DNA of 50,157 bases, taken from positions 1 through 50,157 of the forward strand of contig JAURIG010000003.1 in assembly GCA_030832905.1 (NCBI GenBank), read 5' to 3'. The notes under the pieces were generated by a model that was not told where the DNA came from, made no database searches, and was given only the letters and a program-made list of their open reading frames with translations. Of the stretch, positions 10,164-21,954 are shown one piece after another; the stretch's first letter is position 1; every line of letters starts with the position of its first letter. This DNA is from Bacteroidota bacterium. GTDB lineage: Bacteria > Bacteroidota > Bacteroidia > NS11-12g > UBA955. A program made the translations under genes and the position numbers.

Positions 10164-11836
10164 TGCCCATCTTAGACAATAAAGACATTGCCAATTTACT
10201 CAACGAGTACAGCCAATTGTATGAGCTGCATAACGGCAATCCATTTAAAGTCAAATCTATTGCGGCGGCGGCCTTCAACATCAAAAAAATACATGAGCCA
10301 TTGACAGAAATGTCTTTAGAAACGCTCAGCTCTCATCCTCAGATTGGCAAATCCATGGGACCAAAAATCCATGAATTGATTCAAACTGGCCACCTCGCAG
10401 AACTAGACGAACTGATTGCACAAACCCCAGAAGGCGTTAGAGCGATCTTAAGCATCAAAGGTTTAGGCCCTAAAAAAGTTGAAACACTTTGGCGCAATTA
10501 TAATATTTGCAGCATTGCTGATTTACTCGACGCTTGTCGCGAAAACCGTTTAGTTGAAATCAAAGGTTTTGGTTATAAAACACAAGCTCAAATTCAAAGC
10601 AATATTGAATTTAAATTCAACAACGAAGGCAAATTCCACTGGGCTAAACTCCAAGGATTGGTTACCTTTTTAAACGAAGTCTTCGAACACAGCACGCTGG
10701 TTCATCAATACCAAGTTGCAGGCGATTACCGCCGATTAAACGACATTGTTGAAACGCTTGAATACGTGGTTGAATGTAAAGATGGCAAAGCGCTGCTTGA
10801 ACAAATTTGTAGCTCTGAAAACTTTAAAGCTGAATCGGAAAACTCCTCAAGCATTAGCTGTTGGTATATCGACTCTGTTAAAGTCCTCATTCACCTTTCA
10901 GACCGAACACATTTTGCTTACGATTGCATCAAGCACAGTGCCACTGAAGCCCATTTAAATCTAATCCATTTTGAGAAGGCCGAAACCGCAGAAAACGAAA
11001 CGGCCGTATATGCCTCATTAAACCTTCCCTACATTATCCCTGAATGGCGCGAAGGCATAAAGGAATTAGAAAAACTTGAGCTGCAAGACGAGTTGATAAA
11101 AGTGGCTGATTTAAAAGGTTGTATTCACAACCATAGCACCTACAGCGACGGCATTCATACTTTAGAAGAAATGGCGGTATATGCTCAGCATATGGGGCTT
11201 GAATATTTAGCCATTTGCGACCATTCTCAAACGGCTGCTTATGCAGGTGGTCTTAGACCTGAAAAGGTGCTAGAGCAATGGCAAGAAATAGATAAGCTCA
11301 ACCAAAAACTAAGCCCCTTTAGAATTCTAAGAGGGATAGAAAGTGACATCTTAAACGATGGTCAATTAGACTATAACGACGACCTATTAAAACTTTTTGA
11401 TATTGTTGTGGCCAGCGTCCACAGTCCTTTATCAATGAGCCTTGAAAAAGCCAATGCCAGATTAAGCAAAGCCATTGAAAACCCTTACACAGATATTTTA
11501 GGACATCCTACCGGAAGGCTATTGCTCTTGCGCAGTGGTTACCCAATTGATCATGCCTACATCATTGACGCCTGTGTGGCCAATCAAGTTGTAATAGAAT
11601 TGAATGCTCACCCCTACCGCCTTGATTTAGATTGGCGATGGATAGATTACGCCATAAACAAAGGGGCGTTGATCAGCATCAACCCCGATGCCCATCAAAA
11701 AGAGGGCATGAATGACATGGTATATGGGGTTCAAGTGGCGCGCAAAGGCTATCTAACACCAAAGCATTGTTTGAATGCTATGGACTTGAATCAGCTATTA
11801 ACATTTTTAAGCCAAAAAAGACAACGCAGAGCATGA
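10163..11836 (+). CDS. polX: PolX-type DNA polymerase/PHP domain protein
   Basis: 557 aa; N-terminal HhH (SIKGLGPKKVETLW) and C-terminal PHP domain (GCIHNHSTYSDGIHTLEEMA, CDHSQ, HPTGRLLLLR, NPDAHQ). Confidence 0.88.
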   Translation: MPILDNKDIANLLNEYSQLYELHNGNPFKVKSIAAAAFNIKKIHEPLTEMSLETLSSHPQIGKSMGPKIHELIQTGHLAELDELIAQTPEGVRAILSIKGLGPKKVETLWRNYNICSIADLLDACRENRLVEIKGFGYKTQAQIQSNIEFKFNNEGKFHWAKLQGLVTFLNEVFEHSTLVHQYQVAGDYRRLNDIVETLEYVVECKDGKALLEQICSSENFKAESENSSSISCWYIDSVKVLIHLSDRTHFAYDCIKHSATEAHLNLIHFEKAETAENETAVYASLNLPYIIPEWREGIKELEKLELQDELIKVADLKGCIHNHSTYSDGIHTLEEMAVYAQHMGLEYLAICDHSQTAAYAGGLRPEKVLEQWQEIDKLNQKLSPFRILRGIESDILNDGQLDYNDDLLKLFDIVVASVHSPLSMSLEKANARLSKAIENPYTDILGHPTGRLLLLRSGYPIDHAYIIDACVANQVVIELNAHPYRLDLDWRWIDYAINKGALISINPDAHQKEGMNDMVYGVQVARKGYLTPKHCLNAMDLNQLLTFLSQKRQRRA

Positions 11837-12783
11837 AGATTTTGGTGTTAAGATTTAGTTCCATTGGCGACATTGTATTATGCTCTCCTGTTGTACGCTT
11901 ATTAAAAACTGCTCAGGCTGATACCATTGTTCACTTTGCCACTAAAGCCAACTACGCTGCATTACTCAACAACAGCCCCTACATTGATGCCGTTAAGTTA
12001 CTTGACAACAACGAGGCCGCATTTATACAATCGCTAAAAGCTGAAAACTATGATTTAATCATAGACCTTCACCACAATTTAAGGACCTTAAAAATCAAAT
12101 GGGCGCTGGGTGTCAAAGCTTATTCATTCAATAAAATAAACTGGGCAAAATGGCTCATGGTGAATTTCAAAATCAACCGTTTACCCCAACAACATATTGT
12201 TGATCGTTACATAGCAACGCTTAAACCTTTAGGCATTGTTAACGATGGTAAAGGCTTAGATTTTTTCATTCCTGAACAAACGGATATTAGTCAACTCCAT
12301 TTACCAAATCAGTACACCGTATATGCTTTGGGCGGCCAACACGCCACCAAACAATTGCCTTTGAACAAACAAATAGAATGGCTCAACAAACACCCTGAAC
12401 CTATTGTATTAATTGGCGGCAAAGAAGACTTAGCTGCGGCTGAAGCTTTGCGCAATACCTGCTCAACAAGCAAGACCATTGTGAATGTATGTGGTCAAGT
12501 CAATTTGATGCAAAGTGCTAAAATCATAGCAATGGCAGATTTGGTATTAAGCCATGATACCGGCATGATGCACATTGCCGCTGCCCTAAAAAAACCTATT
12601 CACAGCGTTTGGGGCAATACCATTCCAGCCTTTGGCATGACACCTTACTACCCAGAAGGTTCTGAGATTCATCAAAAACAATTTGAAGTGGCCAATTTAG
12701 CCTGCAGACCCTGTTCTAAAATCGGTTTTGCTGCTTGCCCTAAGAAACATTTCAATTGCATGAACATGCAAACTTTTGAATAA
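11833..12783 (+). CDS. Glycosyltransferase family 9 (heptosyltransferase-like)
   Basis: MKILVLRFSSIGDIVLCSPVVRLLK, DLVLSHDTGMMHIAAALKKPIHSVWG; start ATG at 11833. Confidence 0.9.
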   Translation: MKILVLRFSSIGDIVLCSPVVRLLKTAQADTIVHFATKANYAALLNNSPYIDAVKLLDNNEAAFIQSLKAENYDLIIDLHHNLRTLKIKWALGVKAYSFNKINWAKWLMVNFKINRLPQQHIVDRYIATLKPLGIVNDGKGLDFFIPEQTDISQLHLPNQYTVYALGGQHATKQLPLNKQIEWLNKHPEPIVLIGGKEDLAAAEALRNTCSTSKTIVNVCGQVNLMQSAKIIAMADLVLSHDTGMMHIAAALKKPIHSVWGNTIPAFGMTPYYPEGSEIHQKQFEVANLACRPCSKIGFAACPKKHFNCMNMQTFE

Positions 12784-12785
12784 AA

Positions 12786-12815
12786 AAATCCGCTCTTTTC
12801 AGAACGGATTTCATT
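12786..12815. terminator. Bidirectional-looking stem-loop between convergent GT9 and fumC genes
   Basis: AAATCCG-ctcttttcagaa-CGGATTT, A-run upstream and T-rich flank, located directly after the GT9 stop. Confidence 0.6.
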
Positions 12816-12833
12816 ATTGAATAATCAAAAAAC

Positions 12834-14249
12834 TTAAGCCAATGGTTGGATATCGCCTACCATGTCTTCAGGTTTCACCCAAGCATCAAATTGCTCATTG
12901 GTCAATAGCCCTAGATCTAGCGCAGCTTGTCTTAAACTGGTGTTTTCTTTGTGTGCTTTCTTTGCAATTTTAGCAGCGTTTTCATAACCAATATGAGTAT
13001 TTAAAGCGGTCACTAACATCAAAGAATTTTCTAATTTATTTTTGATCTCTGGCAAATTAGGTTCTATGCCTGCTGCGCAATTCACATCAAAACTCAAGGA
13101 AGCTTCACCTATTAATCTAGCAGATTGCAATACGTTGGCAGCAATCATTGGCTTGAACACATTCAATTCAAAATGACCATTAGAACCACCAATGGTAACC
13201 GCAACATCATTGCCCATAACTTGAGCGCATACCATGGTTAAAGCCTCACATTGAGTAGGATTTACTTTACCCGGCATAATGCTACTACCTGGCTCATTGT
13301 CAGGAATTAAAATTTCACCAATACCACTTCTTGGTCCTGAACTTAACATACGGATGTCATTAGCGATTTTCATCAAACTAACCGCCACACGTTTTAAGGC
13401 AGAATGCAATTCAACCATGGCATCGTGAGCAGCCAAGGCCTCAAATTTATTTTCAGCGGTAACAATTGGCAAACCAGATAATTCTGCAATGGTTTTAGCC
13501 ACCAACTCTGAATAACCTTTTGGCGTGTTGATACCAGTCCCTACTGCAGTACCTCCTAAAGCGATTTCGCTGGCAGGCACTAATGCACGGTTAATACAAT
13601 CGATACCATTTTTCAACTGTTGTACATAGCCTGAAAATTCTTGCCCTAAGGTTACAGGTGTGGCATCCATAAAGTGGGTTCTACCAATTTTAATGATGCT
13701 CATAAAGTCTCTTGACTTGTGCTTTAAAGTGGTTTTTAAAGCTTGTAAACCAGGGATGGTATAGTCTATCACTTGCTTATAAGACGCAATGCTCATAGCC
13801 GTTGGGAAAGTGTCATTACTTGATTGTGATTTATTGACATCATCATTGGGATGCAGCACCTTCACTTCGTCTAAAAGCGAACCGCCTTGCATCACATGTG
13901 CTCTATTGGCAATCACTTCATTGACGTTCATGTTACTTTGAGTACCACTACCAGTTTGCCAAATCACCAATGGAAATTGATCGTCTAATTTACCTTCTAA
14001 AATTTCATCGCAAACTGAACAAATCAAATCGCATTTGGTTAAAGACAATACCCCCAATTTGTTATTGGTAATGGCTGCAGCCTTTTTAAGGATAGCAAAT
14101 GCTCTAATGATCTCAATTGGCATTTTTTGATTGCCAATTTTAAAATTTTGAAGTGAGCGTTGGGTCTGAGCACCCCAATAAACATTGGCTGGCACTTTCA
14201 CTTCACCCATGGTGTCGCGTTCGATTCTGAATTCTTGTGCGGTTTGCAT
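12834..14249 (-). CDS. fumC: Class II fumarate hydratase
   Basis: [39 protein letters not shown]..., [16 protein letters not shown] signature. Start at 14249 preferred over the ORF end at 14426. Confidence 0.93.
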   Translation of the reverse strand: MQTAQEFRIERDTMGEVKVPANVYWGAQTQRSLQNFKIGNQKMPIEIIRAFAILKKAAAITNNKLGVLSLTKCDLICSVCDEILEGKLDDQFPLVIWQTGSGTQSNMNVNEVIANRAHVMQGGSLLDEVKVLHPNDDVNKSQSSNDTFPTAMSIASYKQVIDYTIPGLQALKTTLKHKSRDFMSIIKIGRTHFMDATPVTLGQEFSGYVQQLKNGIDCINRALVPASEIALGGTAVGTGINTPKGYSELVAKTIAELSGLPIVTAENKFEALAAHDAMVELHSALKRVAVSLMKIANDIRMLSSGPRSGIGEILIPDNEPGSSIMPGKVNPTQCEALTMVCAQVMGNDVAVTIGGSNGHFELNVFKPMIAANVLQSARLIGEASLSFDVNCAAGIEPNLPEIKNKLENSLMLVTALNTHIGYENAAKIAKKAHKENTSLRQAALDLGLLTNEQFDAWVKPEDMVGDIQPLA

Positions 14250-14368
14250 AATTGAAAAATATGCTGCGAATTTATAGAATTCTAGACTAAAAACCACTGC
14301 AAACTGAGCAAGATTATAAATCATCTCTGCCTCGATTTCATCAGTTTTTTTGATTATGTTTGCGAAAG

Positions 14369-16399
14369 ATGATCGCATTCCAACAAGCTTCGGTATTATG
14401 GGCATTGTGGCTGTTGGCCATACCAATCGTCATTCATCTATTCAATTTCAGGCGTTACAAAAAAATCATCTTCACCAAGGTTGATTTTTTAACGCAAATC
14501 GAACAAAGTAGCCAAACAGGCAATGTGCTCAAAAAACGACTGATCTTATTGAGTCGCTTATTGGCTTTGTCTGCCTTAATTTTGGCCTTTGCTCAACCCT
14601 ATATCCCGCTTAAATCAGTCAATCCGCGCAAAGGACAAACAAGCGTATCAATTGTTTTAGACAACAGCTACAGCATGAACCTCCCTGGCACTGAAGGACC
14701 ATTGCTTGAAGCGGCCAAAAACAGAGCAAGAGCAATTGTAAACGCTTCTGACCGCTCAAGTCAATTCAACATTATAACCGCAGATTTGAATGCTGAGTAT
14801 TTACATTTTACCAATCAAGCGACATGCTTACAATGGATAGATGCCATTAAAATCACCGAAAACAGTTTTCCCCAAAAGCAACTGTTATCTGTTCAAGCCA
14901 ACAGTTTAAAACCTTATGGCAACAATGGTGTAGCCTATTGTATTTCTGACTTTCAAAGCGCTCAAACTCAAAACCTAATGGCTACTGAGTCGAGCATTTG
15001 GATAAAAGTAAACGGCAGTAATAGCAGCAATTTCGCCATAGACACTGTGGCTTTGAGCAATCCAATCATTCAGGCCAATCAGGCCATTGAACTGACTATA
15101 GGGGTAAGCAATTACAGCAATGAGAACAGTCAAGATTTACCTATCGAACTATGGGTAGATGGCAAACCCAAAGGCGTAGCAAGCGCCACAGTGAATCGTT
15201 TTGCCAAAGCCAATACCAACTTACAATTTGTAGTTGAAACGGGTGGTATTCACTACTGCGAACTCAGATTACCTGGCGACCAAATGCCCACAGACGACCG
15301 TTTGTATTTTACGCTAAACCTAAACCAAACCTACAGTGTAGCGAGTATAGAACAAAGCAACTCCCCTAATAATATCAGAGCCCTGTTTTCAAACAACCCT
15401 GGCTTTGATTTTAAAGTATATTCCAGCAACAGCATCCCTTATCAATCTTTTGCTGACCACGACTTGATCCTACTCAATCAATTGGACAAAATCGAAACAG
15501 GCTTTTTATCTGAATTGCTTCGATATATGGGGTCAGGGGGTTCTATTATGGTTTTTCCTCAGCCCAATCAACCTTTCGGCGGCTATAAAGCCTTATTGAA
15601 CAGCCTCGGATCAGATGTCAAAGAGGCAGCTGTCATCAATCCGCAATTGACCCTAGACATTGCTAAAGAGCATCCATTGTTTCAAGGCATATTCAATCAA
15701 AACACACAAAGTAAGCAATGGCCTCAAGTGCAACGTTATTTCGCTTTCAACAGCCAAGCTGCCAGACCAATATTACAACTCTCAGACAAGACCGTTGTAT
15801 TCGCTGATTTCAAACAAGGCAAAGGCCATTGTTATGTATCTGCTCTTCCACTAGACAATAGCTTTAGCGAGCTCCCTAACCATGCCCTCATAGTACCCAT
15901 TTGTTTGAGAGCCGCCATGTTAGCGGCCTATCAATTGCCACTATATTACCAATGCAATACTTTGTCTAATATCGAAACAGGACTGCCTTTTCAAGCCGAG
16001 CAATCTCTCATTTTACAACATCCCAATTACCAAATGATGCCTGAAGTTATTAACAACAACGGGCAATTGTGTCTGAATACCAATGGCGAAATCAAAACAG
16101 CAGGCAGCTACAATTTAAGCACCAAACAAGCCGACACCAAGCTTATGGCTTTGGCCTTTAACTTTGACCGAAGCGAAAGCGACACAAGAGCTTTGAGCGA
16201 TCAAGCCTTTGATGAGCTGACTGAGCGACTTGGTGTAAAATCTTATTTGGGCAGTGCAGAGGCTTTACAAGCTCAGCTTTCAAAACTTGAAAATGGCAAA
16301 CCATTGTGGAAATGGTTAATACTTTTTTCTTTGTTATGTCTGTTGATTGAAATACTTTTGATAAGATTTTTCAAAAACCATGTCAAGCTTTCTGCTTAA
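14369..16399 (+). CDS. BatA-domain / VWA-like membrane protein
   Basis: [41 protein letters not shown] (Bacteroidota BatA N-terminal TM module); [14 protein letters not shown] (VWA-like); C-terminal TM. Confidence 0.82.
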   Translation: MIAFQQASVLWALWLLAIPIVIHLFNFRRYKKIIFTKVDFLTQIEQSSQTGNVLKKRLILLSRLLALSALILAFAQPYIPLKSVNPRKGQTSVSIVLDNSYSMNLPGTEGPLLEAAKNRARAIVNASDRSSQFNIITADLNAEYLHFTNQATCLQWIDAIKITENSFPQKQLLSVQANSLKPYGNNGVAYCISDFQSAQTQNLMATESSIWIKVNGSNSSNFAIDTVALSNPIIQANQAIELTIGVSNYSNENSQDLPIELWVDGKPKGVASATVNRFAKANTNLQFVVETGGIHYCELRLPGDQMPTDDRLYFTLNLNQTYSVASIEQSNSPNNIRALFSNNPGFDFKVYSSNSIPYQSFADHDLILLNQLDKIETGFLSELLRYMGSGGSIMVFPQPNQPFGGYKALLNSLGSDVKEAAVINPQLTLDIAKEHPLFQGIFNQNTQSKQWPQVQRYFAFNSQAARPILQLSDKTVVFADFKQGKGHCYVSALPLDNSFSELPNHALIVPICLRAAMLAAYQLPLYYQCNTLSNIETGLPFQAEQSLILQHPNYQMMPEVINNNGQLCLNTNGEIKTAGSYNLSTKQADTKLMALAFNFDRSESDTRALSDQAFDELTERLGVKSYLGSAEALQAQLSKLENGKPLWKWLILFSLLCLLIEILLIRFFKNHVKLSA

Positions 16400-17669
16400 G
16401 AATATACAAATCAACGATCTCAATTCTAGCCTTCATGGCCAACTAGGCGACTTAGGTGTTCAAGATGGCGTCATTAAAGCCTTTGGCATTGATGTTAACG
16501 AAGCTGAATACCAACACATCATTGAATTCAGTGGTTGTTATTTAAGCCCAGCTTTTGTTGACCTTAGATGCAACAGCTCAGATCCTGGCTATGAATACAG
16601 GGAAACCAATCAAACTTTAGCGTCTTCAGCATTTGCCGGAGGTTTTAGCCAAGTGGCTGTATTACCCAACAGCTTACCTTGTAGACAAAGCAAAGGCGAC
16701 ATTGAAAACTTAAAACACCAAAGTCAACATTTACCAGTTCAATTATTGCCAATAGGGGCCATCTGCACTGATCTTAAGTCAGATGATTTAACGGAGATGT
16801 ATGACATGAAACAACATGGAGCAGTTGCCTTTTCAAATGCCAACTATGCCATAGCCAATATTGGTACTATGAGCAGAGCCTTACAATACAGCAAAACCTT
16901 TGATGGCCTATTGTACAGCTTTTGCCAAGAAACCGATTTAACTCAGGGCGCTTATGTGGCTGAAGGCCCAATCGCTGTTAGCTTAGGCTTAAAGGGCATG
17001 CCTCAAATGTCTGAGTACTTAATGGTACAGCGCGACATCGAGCTTGCAGATTACCACCAATGCAAATTGCATTTTTCTAAAATCAGCACTGAAAAATCAG
17101 TTGAATTGATCAGACAAGCCAAAGCTCAAGGCATTGCCGTTACGTGTGATGTTGCGGTTATGAATTTAGCCTTAACAGACGAAACCATTATGGATTTTGA
17201 TAGCCATTTAAAACTCAACCCGCCTTTGCGTCAAGCCAATGATGTAAAAGCCTTATGGGAAGGTTTACGCGATGGCACCATTGATGCCATTTGCAGCGAT
17301 CACCATCCACAAGACATAGAACGCAAACAATTGGAATTTGAATATGCTGCGTTTGGCGCCATCAGCATTCAGATAGCCTATTCAATTGCCGTTGAAGGCC
17401 GCAACAGATTTTGCCCTCAACTCAGCGATGATGTATTGTTGAGCAAATTCAATCAAGGCCCAAGAGCAGTTTTAGGCTTAAGCCCTTGCACGATTGCAGA
17501 AGGTCAAAAAGCTGAGTTCACCATCATCAACCCTCAGCACCAAACCATTTTGACCCGCCGCAACAACCGTTCTAAATCAGAAAATACTTACTACATGGAT
17601 AAGCCACTGCCAAATTTCATTGAGGCAACGTTTAATGGGCTGCACCATGTCTTTAACAAAAACAACTAA
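16380..17669 (+). CDS. pyrC: Dihydroorotase
   Basis: 429 aa amidohydrolase; FVDLRCNSSDPGYEYRETNQTLASSAFAGGFSQVAVLPN, DAICSDHHPQDIERK. Confidence 0.82.
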   Translation: MSSFLLKNIQINDLNSSLHGQLGDLGVQDGVIKAFGIDVNEAEYQHIIEFSGCYLSPAFVDLRCNSSDPGYEYRETNQTLASSAFAGGFSQVAVLPNSLPCRQSKGDIENLKHQSQHLPVQLLPIGAICTDLKSDDLTEMYDMKQHGAVAFSNANYAIANIGTMSRALQYSKTFDGLLYSFCQETDLTQGAYVAEGPIAVSLGLKGMPQMSEYLMVQRDIELADYHQCKLHFSKISTEKSVELIRQAKAQGIAVTCDVAVMNLALTDETIMDFDSHLKLNPPLRQANDVKALWEGLRDGTIDAICSDHHPQDIERKQLEFEYAAFGAISIQIAYSIAVEGRNRFCPQLSDDVLLSKFNQGPRAVLGLSPCTIAEGQKAEFTIINPQHQTILTRRNNRSKSENTYYMDKPLPNFIEATFNGLHHVFNKNN

Positions 17670-17670
17670 C

Positions 17671-18633
17671 ATGCTTGATTTATCAATTGTCATTCCTTTA
17701 TTGAACGAAAACGAATCTTTGCCAGAATTGGAAGCATGGATTGTTAAGGTCATGAATGCCCATTCATACAGTTACGAAATCGTATTTGTAGATGACGGCA
17801 GCACAGACAACAGCTGGGAAGTGATTCAAACACTATCGGCTAAAAACCCAAACATAAGAGCCATTCGTTTTAGACGCAACTTTGGCAAATCTGCCGCCTT
17901 AAATATTGGCTTTGCAGAAGTTAAAGGCAAAGTGGTCATTACAATGGATGCCGACTTGCAAGACAGCCCTGATGAAATCCCTGGCCTTTACCAGAAAATC
18001 AAGACCGAGGGCTACGATGTGGTGTCTGGTTGGAAGAAGAAACGCTACGACCCCATCACCAAAACCTTACCGACAAAATTATTCAATTGGGCCACACGCA
18101 AAATGAGTGGCATCTATTTACACGATTTCAATTGTGGCTTAAAAGCTTATAGTCACGCAGTGGTTAAGAACATTGAAGTATATGGCGAAATGCACAGATA
18201 CATTCCGGTGATTGCCAAATCTGCGGGCTTCAAAAAAATTGGCGAACAAGTGGTTGAACACCGTGCACGCAAATACGGCACTACCAAATTTGGTCTTAAC
18301 CGTTTTGTGAATGGCTTACTGGATTTAATGTCGATATTCTTCATGGGCAAATTCGGCAAAAAACCAATGCACTTTTTCGGTTTGTACGGCCTAATTAGTT
18401 TTATCTTAGGCTTTAGCATTGCGATGTATATGTTGGTTGACAAACTCATACACATCATTCAACATGAACGCGCACCATTGGTAGCTGAATCGCCTTTGTT
18501 TTATTTGGGTTTAGTCAGTATGATCATTGGTACTCAACTTTTTTTAGCTGGCTTTTTGGGCGAATTAATCAGTCGTTCGAGTGGAGACCGCAACCAATAC
18601 GCCATAGCTGAAACCATTGGCATCGATGCATAA
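17671..18633 (+). CDS. Glycosyltransferase family 2 (polyprenyl-phosphate sugar transferase-like) with two C-terminal TMs
   Basis: LDLSIVIPLLNENESLPELEAW, EIVFVDDGSTDNSWEVI, VVITMDADLQDSPDEIP; ATG at 17671. Confidence 0.88.
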   Translation: MLDLSIVIPLLNENESLPELEAWIVKVMNAHSYSYEIVFVDDGSTDNSWEVIQTLSAKNPNIRAIRFRRNFGKSAALNIGFAEVKGKVVITMDADLQDSPDEIPGLYQKIKTEGYDVVSGWKKKRYDPITKTLPTKLFNWATRKMSGIYLHDFNCGLKAYSHAVVKNIEVYGEMHRYIPVIAKSAGFKKIGEQVVEHRARKYGTTKFGLNRFVNGLLDLMSIFFMGKFGKKPMHFFGLYGLISFILGFSIAMYMLVDKLIHIIQHERAPLVAESPLFYLGLVSMIIGTQLFLAGFLGELISRSSGDRNQYAIAETIGIDA

Positions 18634-19747
18634 GAAAGTGGTTATAGTGGGCCCTGCCTACCCGCTCAGAGGAGGCTTAAGCACATACAACGAACGCTTG
18701 TGCAAAGGCTTATTAGACCAAGGCCATCAAGCCTCCATATTAAGTTTCTCTTTACAATATCCGAACATCTTGTTTCCGGGTAAAACCCAATACAGCACAG
18801 AGGCTGCCCCAGATGGTTTAGCCATTCATACCGGCATCAATTCTATTAATCCTTTGAATTGGATCAAGATTGGGCAGCACTACAAAAAGGTCAAGCCTGA
18901 TGTAATGGTCTTCAGGTATTGGATGCCTTTTATGGCGCCATGCTTGGGCACTATTGCCAGAATAGTTAAACGCAACGGCCATACAAAAGTCATGGCGATT
19001 GCAGATAACATTTACCCGCACGAAAAACATTTTTACGATCAAATTTGCACCAATTATTTCGTCAACAGCATGGATGCATTTATCACCATGAGCCAGTCTG
19101 TATTAAACGATTTAAAAACTTTGGTGCCGCAAAAACCATCTCAGTACATTGCACATCCAATGTATGATAATTTTGGGGCCTTAATGGATAAAACGGCCGC
19201 CATTAAAGCGCTTGGATTAGACCCTCAATTCAAGTACTTATTATTCTTTGGCTTCATCAGAAAATACAAAGGTTTAGACTTATTATTAAGCAGCTTTGCT
19301 GAAAGTCAATTGGCTCAGAAAGGGGTCAAATTGATCATTGCTGGTGAATACTACGAAGACCCTCAAGCAACTAAAGACCTCATAAAAACTTTGCAACTAA
19401 CGGAAGCCGTTATTGAACGCAATGACTTTATTCCCAATGCAGAAGTGGCTACTTATTTTTCAGCAGCAGACATGGTGGTGCAAACCTATTTGAGCGCGAC
19501 CCAAAGCGGCGTGACTCAAATTGCTTATCACTTTAATAAACCCATGCTGGTAACCAATGTGGGTGGGCTGGCTGAAACAGTGCCTCATAATAAAGTAGGC
19601 TATGTGTGTGAGCAAGACACCACAAGCATTGCCGCTGCCTTGAATGACTTCTACGACAACAATCGTGGCGAAGCCATGAGCCAAGCGGCCAATGATTTCA
19701 AAAAAGCATTTAGTTGGGATACCATTATCAACGCCATTACCGCCTAA
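18626..19747 (+). CDS. Glycosyltransferase family 4
   Basis: KKVVIVGPAYPLRGGLSTYNERLCKGL, LLFFGFIRKYKGLDLLLSSFA, SGVTQIAYHFNKPMLVTNVGGLAETV. Confidence 0.88.
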   Translation: MHKKVVIVGPAYPLRGGLSTYNERLCKGLLDQGHQASILSFSLQYPNILFPGKTQYSTEAAPDGLAIHTGINSINPLNWIKIGQHYKKVKPDVMVFRYWMPFMAPCLGTIARIVKRNGHTKVMAIADNIYPHEKHFYDQICTNYFVNSMDAFITMSQSVLNDLKTLVPQKPSQYIAHPMYDNFGALMDKTAAIKALGLDPQFKYLLFFGFIRKYKGLDLLLSSFAESQLAQKGVKLIIAGEYYEDPQATKDLIKTLQLTEAVIERNDFIPNAEVATYFSAADMVVQTYLSATQSGVTQIAYHFNKPMLVTNVGGLAETVPHNKVGYVCEQDTTSIAAALNDFYDNNRGEAMSQAANDFKKAFSWDTIINAITA

Positions 19748-20839
19748 TTACTTTTGGGCCTTCTTGTAAAGGTATAAGGCCACTAACAAGAAAATAAGGT
19801 TGGGAATCCATACGGCTATCATCGGATAGATTTTACCAGTTGTGCCATAGGTGTTGAAATACTGGATTAAAAACAAATAGAGGAAACTAATAAATATCCC
19901 TATGCCTAAATTAAGGCCTACCCCACCCCTTGATTTTTTGCTCGACACACAAACACCAATTACGGTTAAGATAAAGGTTGAAAAAGGCGCTGAAAATCGG
20001 CGGTATTTATCTGTGATGTAATAATCTAAGTGGTCATTCCCTTTTACTTTTTCCTCAGCAATAAAGGCATTCAACTCAAACAAATCAAAGGATTGAACGT
20101 CGTCTATGCGCCTAAAGAAGTCATCAGGGTTAAAAGGGATCATTGAATCTAAGAATTTACCTCTAGTAATAACTTGACTGCCATCTGCTTTGTAGTCTCT
20201 TATCAGATAATCCTCTAAGCGCCATTTATCGGTTTTATGGTTCCAAGTAATGCGCCTAGCAAATAATTTACTTTGCAATTTGTGTTGCTTGTATTGTTCC
20301 AAAGACACCCCTTCACCTATGCTGTCTGCCTTGCCAAAATACTCCACATAAAAATACATTTCAGGTCGAATTTGGGTATGCACATTATTGGTATAATCAT
20401 CGTTGGTGTTTCGAATGTATTGGTTTTCAAATTCTAATCGCTTCTTATCTGAATGCGGAATAATGAAACCGTTTAAAAAGAAAGACAAAACCGACAAAAG
20501 ACCTGCGGTAATGACATAGGGCCTTAGAAAGCGTTTGTAACTCACACCGGCAGATAAAGTGGCCACAATCTCGCTGCGAGAAGCCAATTTAGAGGTAAAA
20601 AATATAACCGATATAAAAATAAATACCGGACTAAACAGATTTAAAAAGAAAGGCACATAATTGAAATAGTACTTGAAAATGATTTCAGACATCGGAGCTT
20701 CTTTTTGTAAGAAATCATCGAGTTTTTCTGAAATGTCAAATACAATAATGATGATGATGAATAGGCTTAAGGTCACCACAAAAGTGGTTAAAAACTTTTT
20801 GATGATATACCAATCAAATGTTTTTAAAAACCGCATCAT
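19748..20839 (-). CDS. LptF/LptG family LPS export permease
   Basis: 363 aa; TFDWYIIKKFLTTFVVTLSLF, SEIVATLSAGVSYKRFLRPYV, C-terminal TM cluster. Confidence 0.88.
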   Translation of the reverse strand: MMRFLKTFDWYIIKKFLTTFVVTLSLFIIIIIVFDISEKLDDFLQKEAPMSEIIFKYYFNYVPFFLNLFSPVFIFISVIFFTSKLASRSEIVATLSAGVSYKRFLRPYVITAGLLSVLSFFLNGFIIPHSDKKRLEFENQYIRNTNDDYTNNVHTQIRPEMYFYVEYFGKADSIGEGVSLEQYKQHKLQSKLFARRITWNHKTDKWRLEDYLIRDYKADGSQVITRGKFLDSMIPFNPDDFFRRIDDVQSFDLFELNAFIAEEKVKGNDHLDYYITDKYRRFSAPFSTFILTVIGVCVSSKKSRGGVGLNLGIGIFISFLYLFLIQYFNTYGTTGKIYPMIAVWIPNLIFLLVALYLYKKAQK

Positions 20840-21954
20840 AGCCTTTGTTTCAATTGTTGTACCATTTTAGTTTTCCAAGTCGAAAAGGTATTGACCAAGA
20901 TGTGTTCGCGAGCGGTATTTACCAACCACAAATAGAAACTCAAGTTGTGCAAACTGGCCAATTGCGGGCCTAACATTTCGCCGGCCATAAACAAATGTCT
21001 TAAATAAGCCTTTGAATGTTGAGGCAAGTGTATGGGGTCTACAGGACTAAAATCCTTTTCCCATTTTTTGTTCTTAATGTTGATGCTGCCTTCAGAGGTA
21101 AACAACATACCATTGCGACCATTGCGCGTTGGCATTACACAATCAAACATATCTACCCCAAGGGCTATACATTCGAGTAAATTCTCTGGGGTACCAACCC
21201 CCATTAAATACCTTGGTTTATCGGTTGGCAAAATCTGACAAACCACATCGGTGAGCTCATACATGATCTCTGCTGGCTCGCCTACACTTAATCCGCCAAT
21301 GGCATTGCCCACCGCCTCTTTGGAGGCAATGTATTCTGCACTTTCTTGACGCAAATCTTTAAAGGTGCTACCTTGTAAAATTGGAAACAATGCTTGTTCA
21401 TAACCATACAAAGGCTCAGTATTATTAAAGCGTTGTTGGCAACGGCCTAACCAACGGTGGGTTAAATGCATGCTTTTTTTAGCATACTCATAAGTGCTCG
21501 GATAGGGCGGGCATTCGTCAAAGGCCATAATGATATCAGCGCCAATTTGACGTTGTATATCCATCACATTTTCGGGTGTAAATAGATGCCTTGACCCATC
21601 AATATGCGATTGAAACTTAGCGCCTTCTTCAGTCAATTTGCGCCTTTCAGCCAAGGAATACACTTGGTATCCTCCGGAATCCGTTAAAATAGGTTTATCC
21701 CAATTAATGAATTTATGCAAACCACCGGCGGCATTCAAGACCTCTGTACCTGGTCTTAAATACAAATGATAGGTATTGCCTAAAATGATTTGGGCTTTGA
21801 TGTGGTGATTGAGCTGATCAAAATTGATAGCCTTCACACTGCCAATGGTACCCACCGGCATAAAGATAGGGGTTTGAATTAGACCATGATCGGTCTGAAG
21901 GGCGCCTGCCCGAGCCTTGCTATGGGTATCGGTATGTTGTAAATGAAACTTCAA
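20836..21954 (-). CDS. tgt: tRNA-guanine(34) transglycosylase
   Basis: IILGNTYHLYLRPGTEVLNAAGGLHKFINWDKPILTDSGGYQVYSLAERRKLTEEGAKF, DIIMAFDECPPYP, VDMFDCVMPTRNGRNG. Confidence 0.95.
   Translation of the reverse strand: MKFHLQHTDTHSKARAGALQTDHGLIQTPIFMPVGTIGSVKAINFDQLNHHIKAQIILGNTYHLYLRPGTEVLNAAGGLHKFINWDKPILTDSGGYQVYSLAERRKLTEEGAKFQSHIDGSRHLFTPENVMDIQRQIGADIIMAFDECPPYPSTYEYAKKSMHLTHRWLGRCQQRFNNTEPLYGYEQALFPILQGSTFKDLRQESAEYIASKEAVGNAIGGLSVGEPAEIMYELTDVVCQILPTDKPRYLMGVGTPENLLECIALGVDMFDCVMPTRNGRNGMLFTSEGSINIKNKKWEKDFSPVDPIHLPQHSKAYLRHLFMAGEMLGPQLASLHNLSFYLWLVNTAREHILVNTFSTWKTKMVQQLKQRL

Noticed and set aside
17671-19747. Complete polysaccharide/LPS biosynthesis locus
   Set aside because: Only two glycosyltransferases next to pyrC and an LptF/G-like gene; no polymerase, flippase or sugar-nucleotide genes, so not claimed as a dedicated locus.
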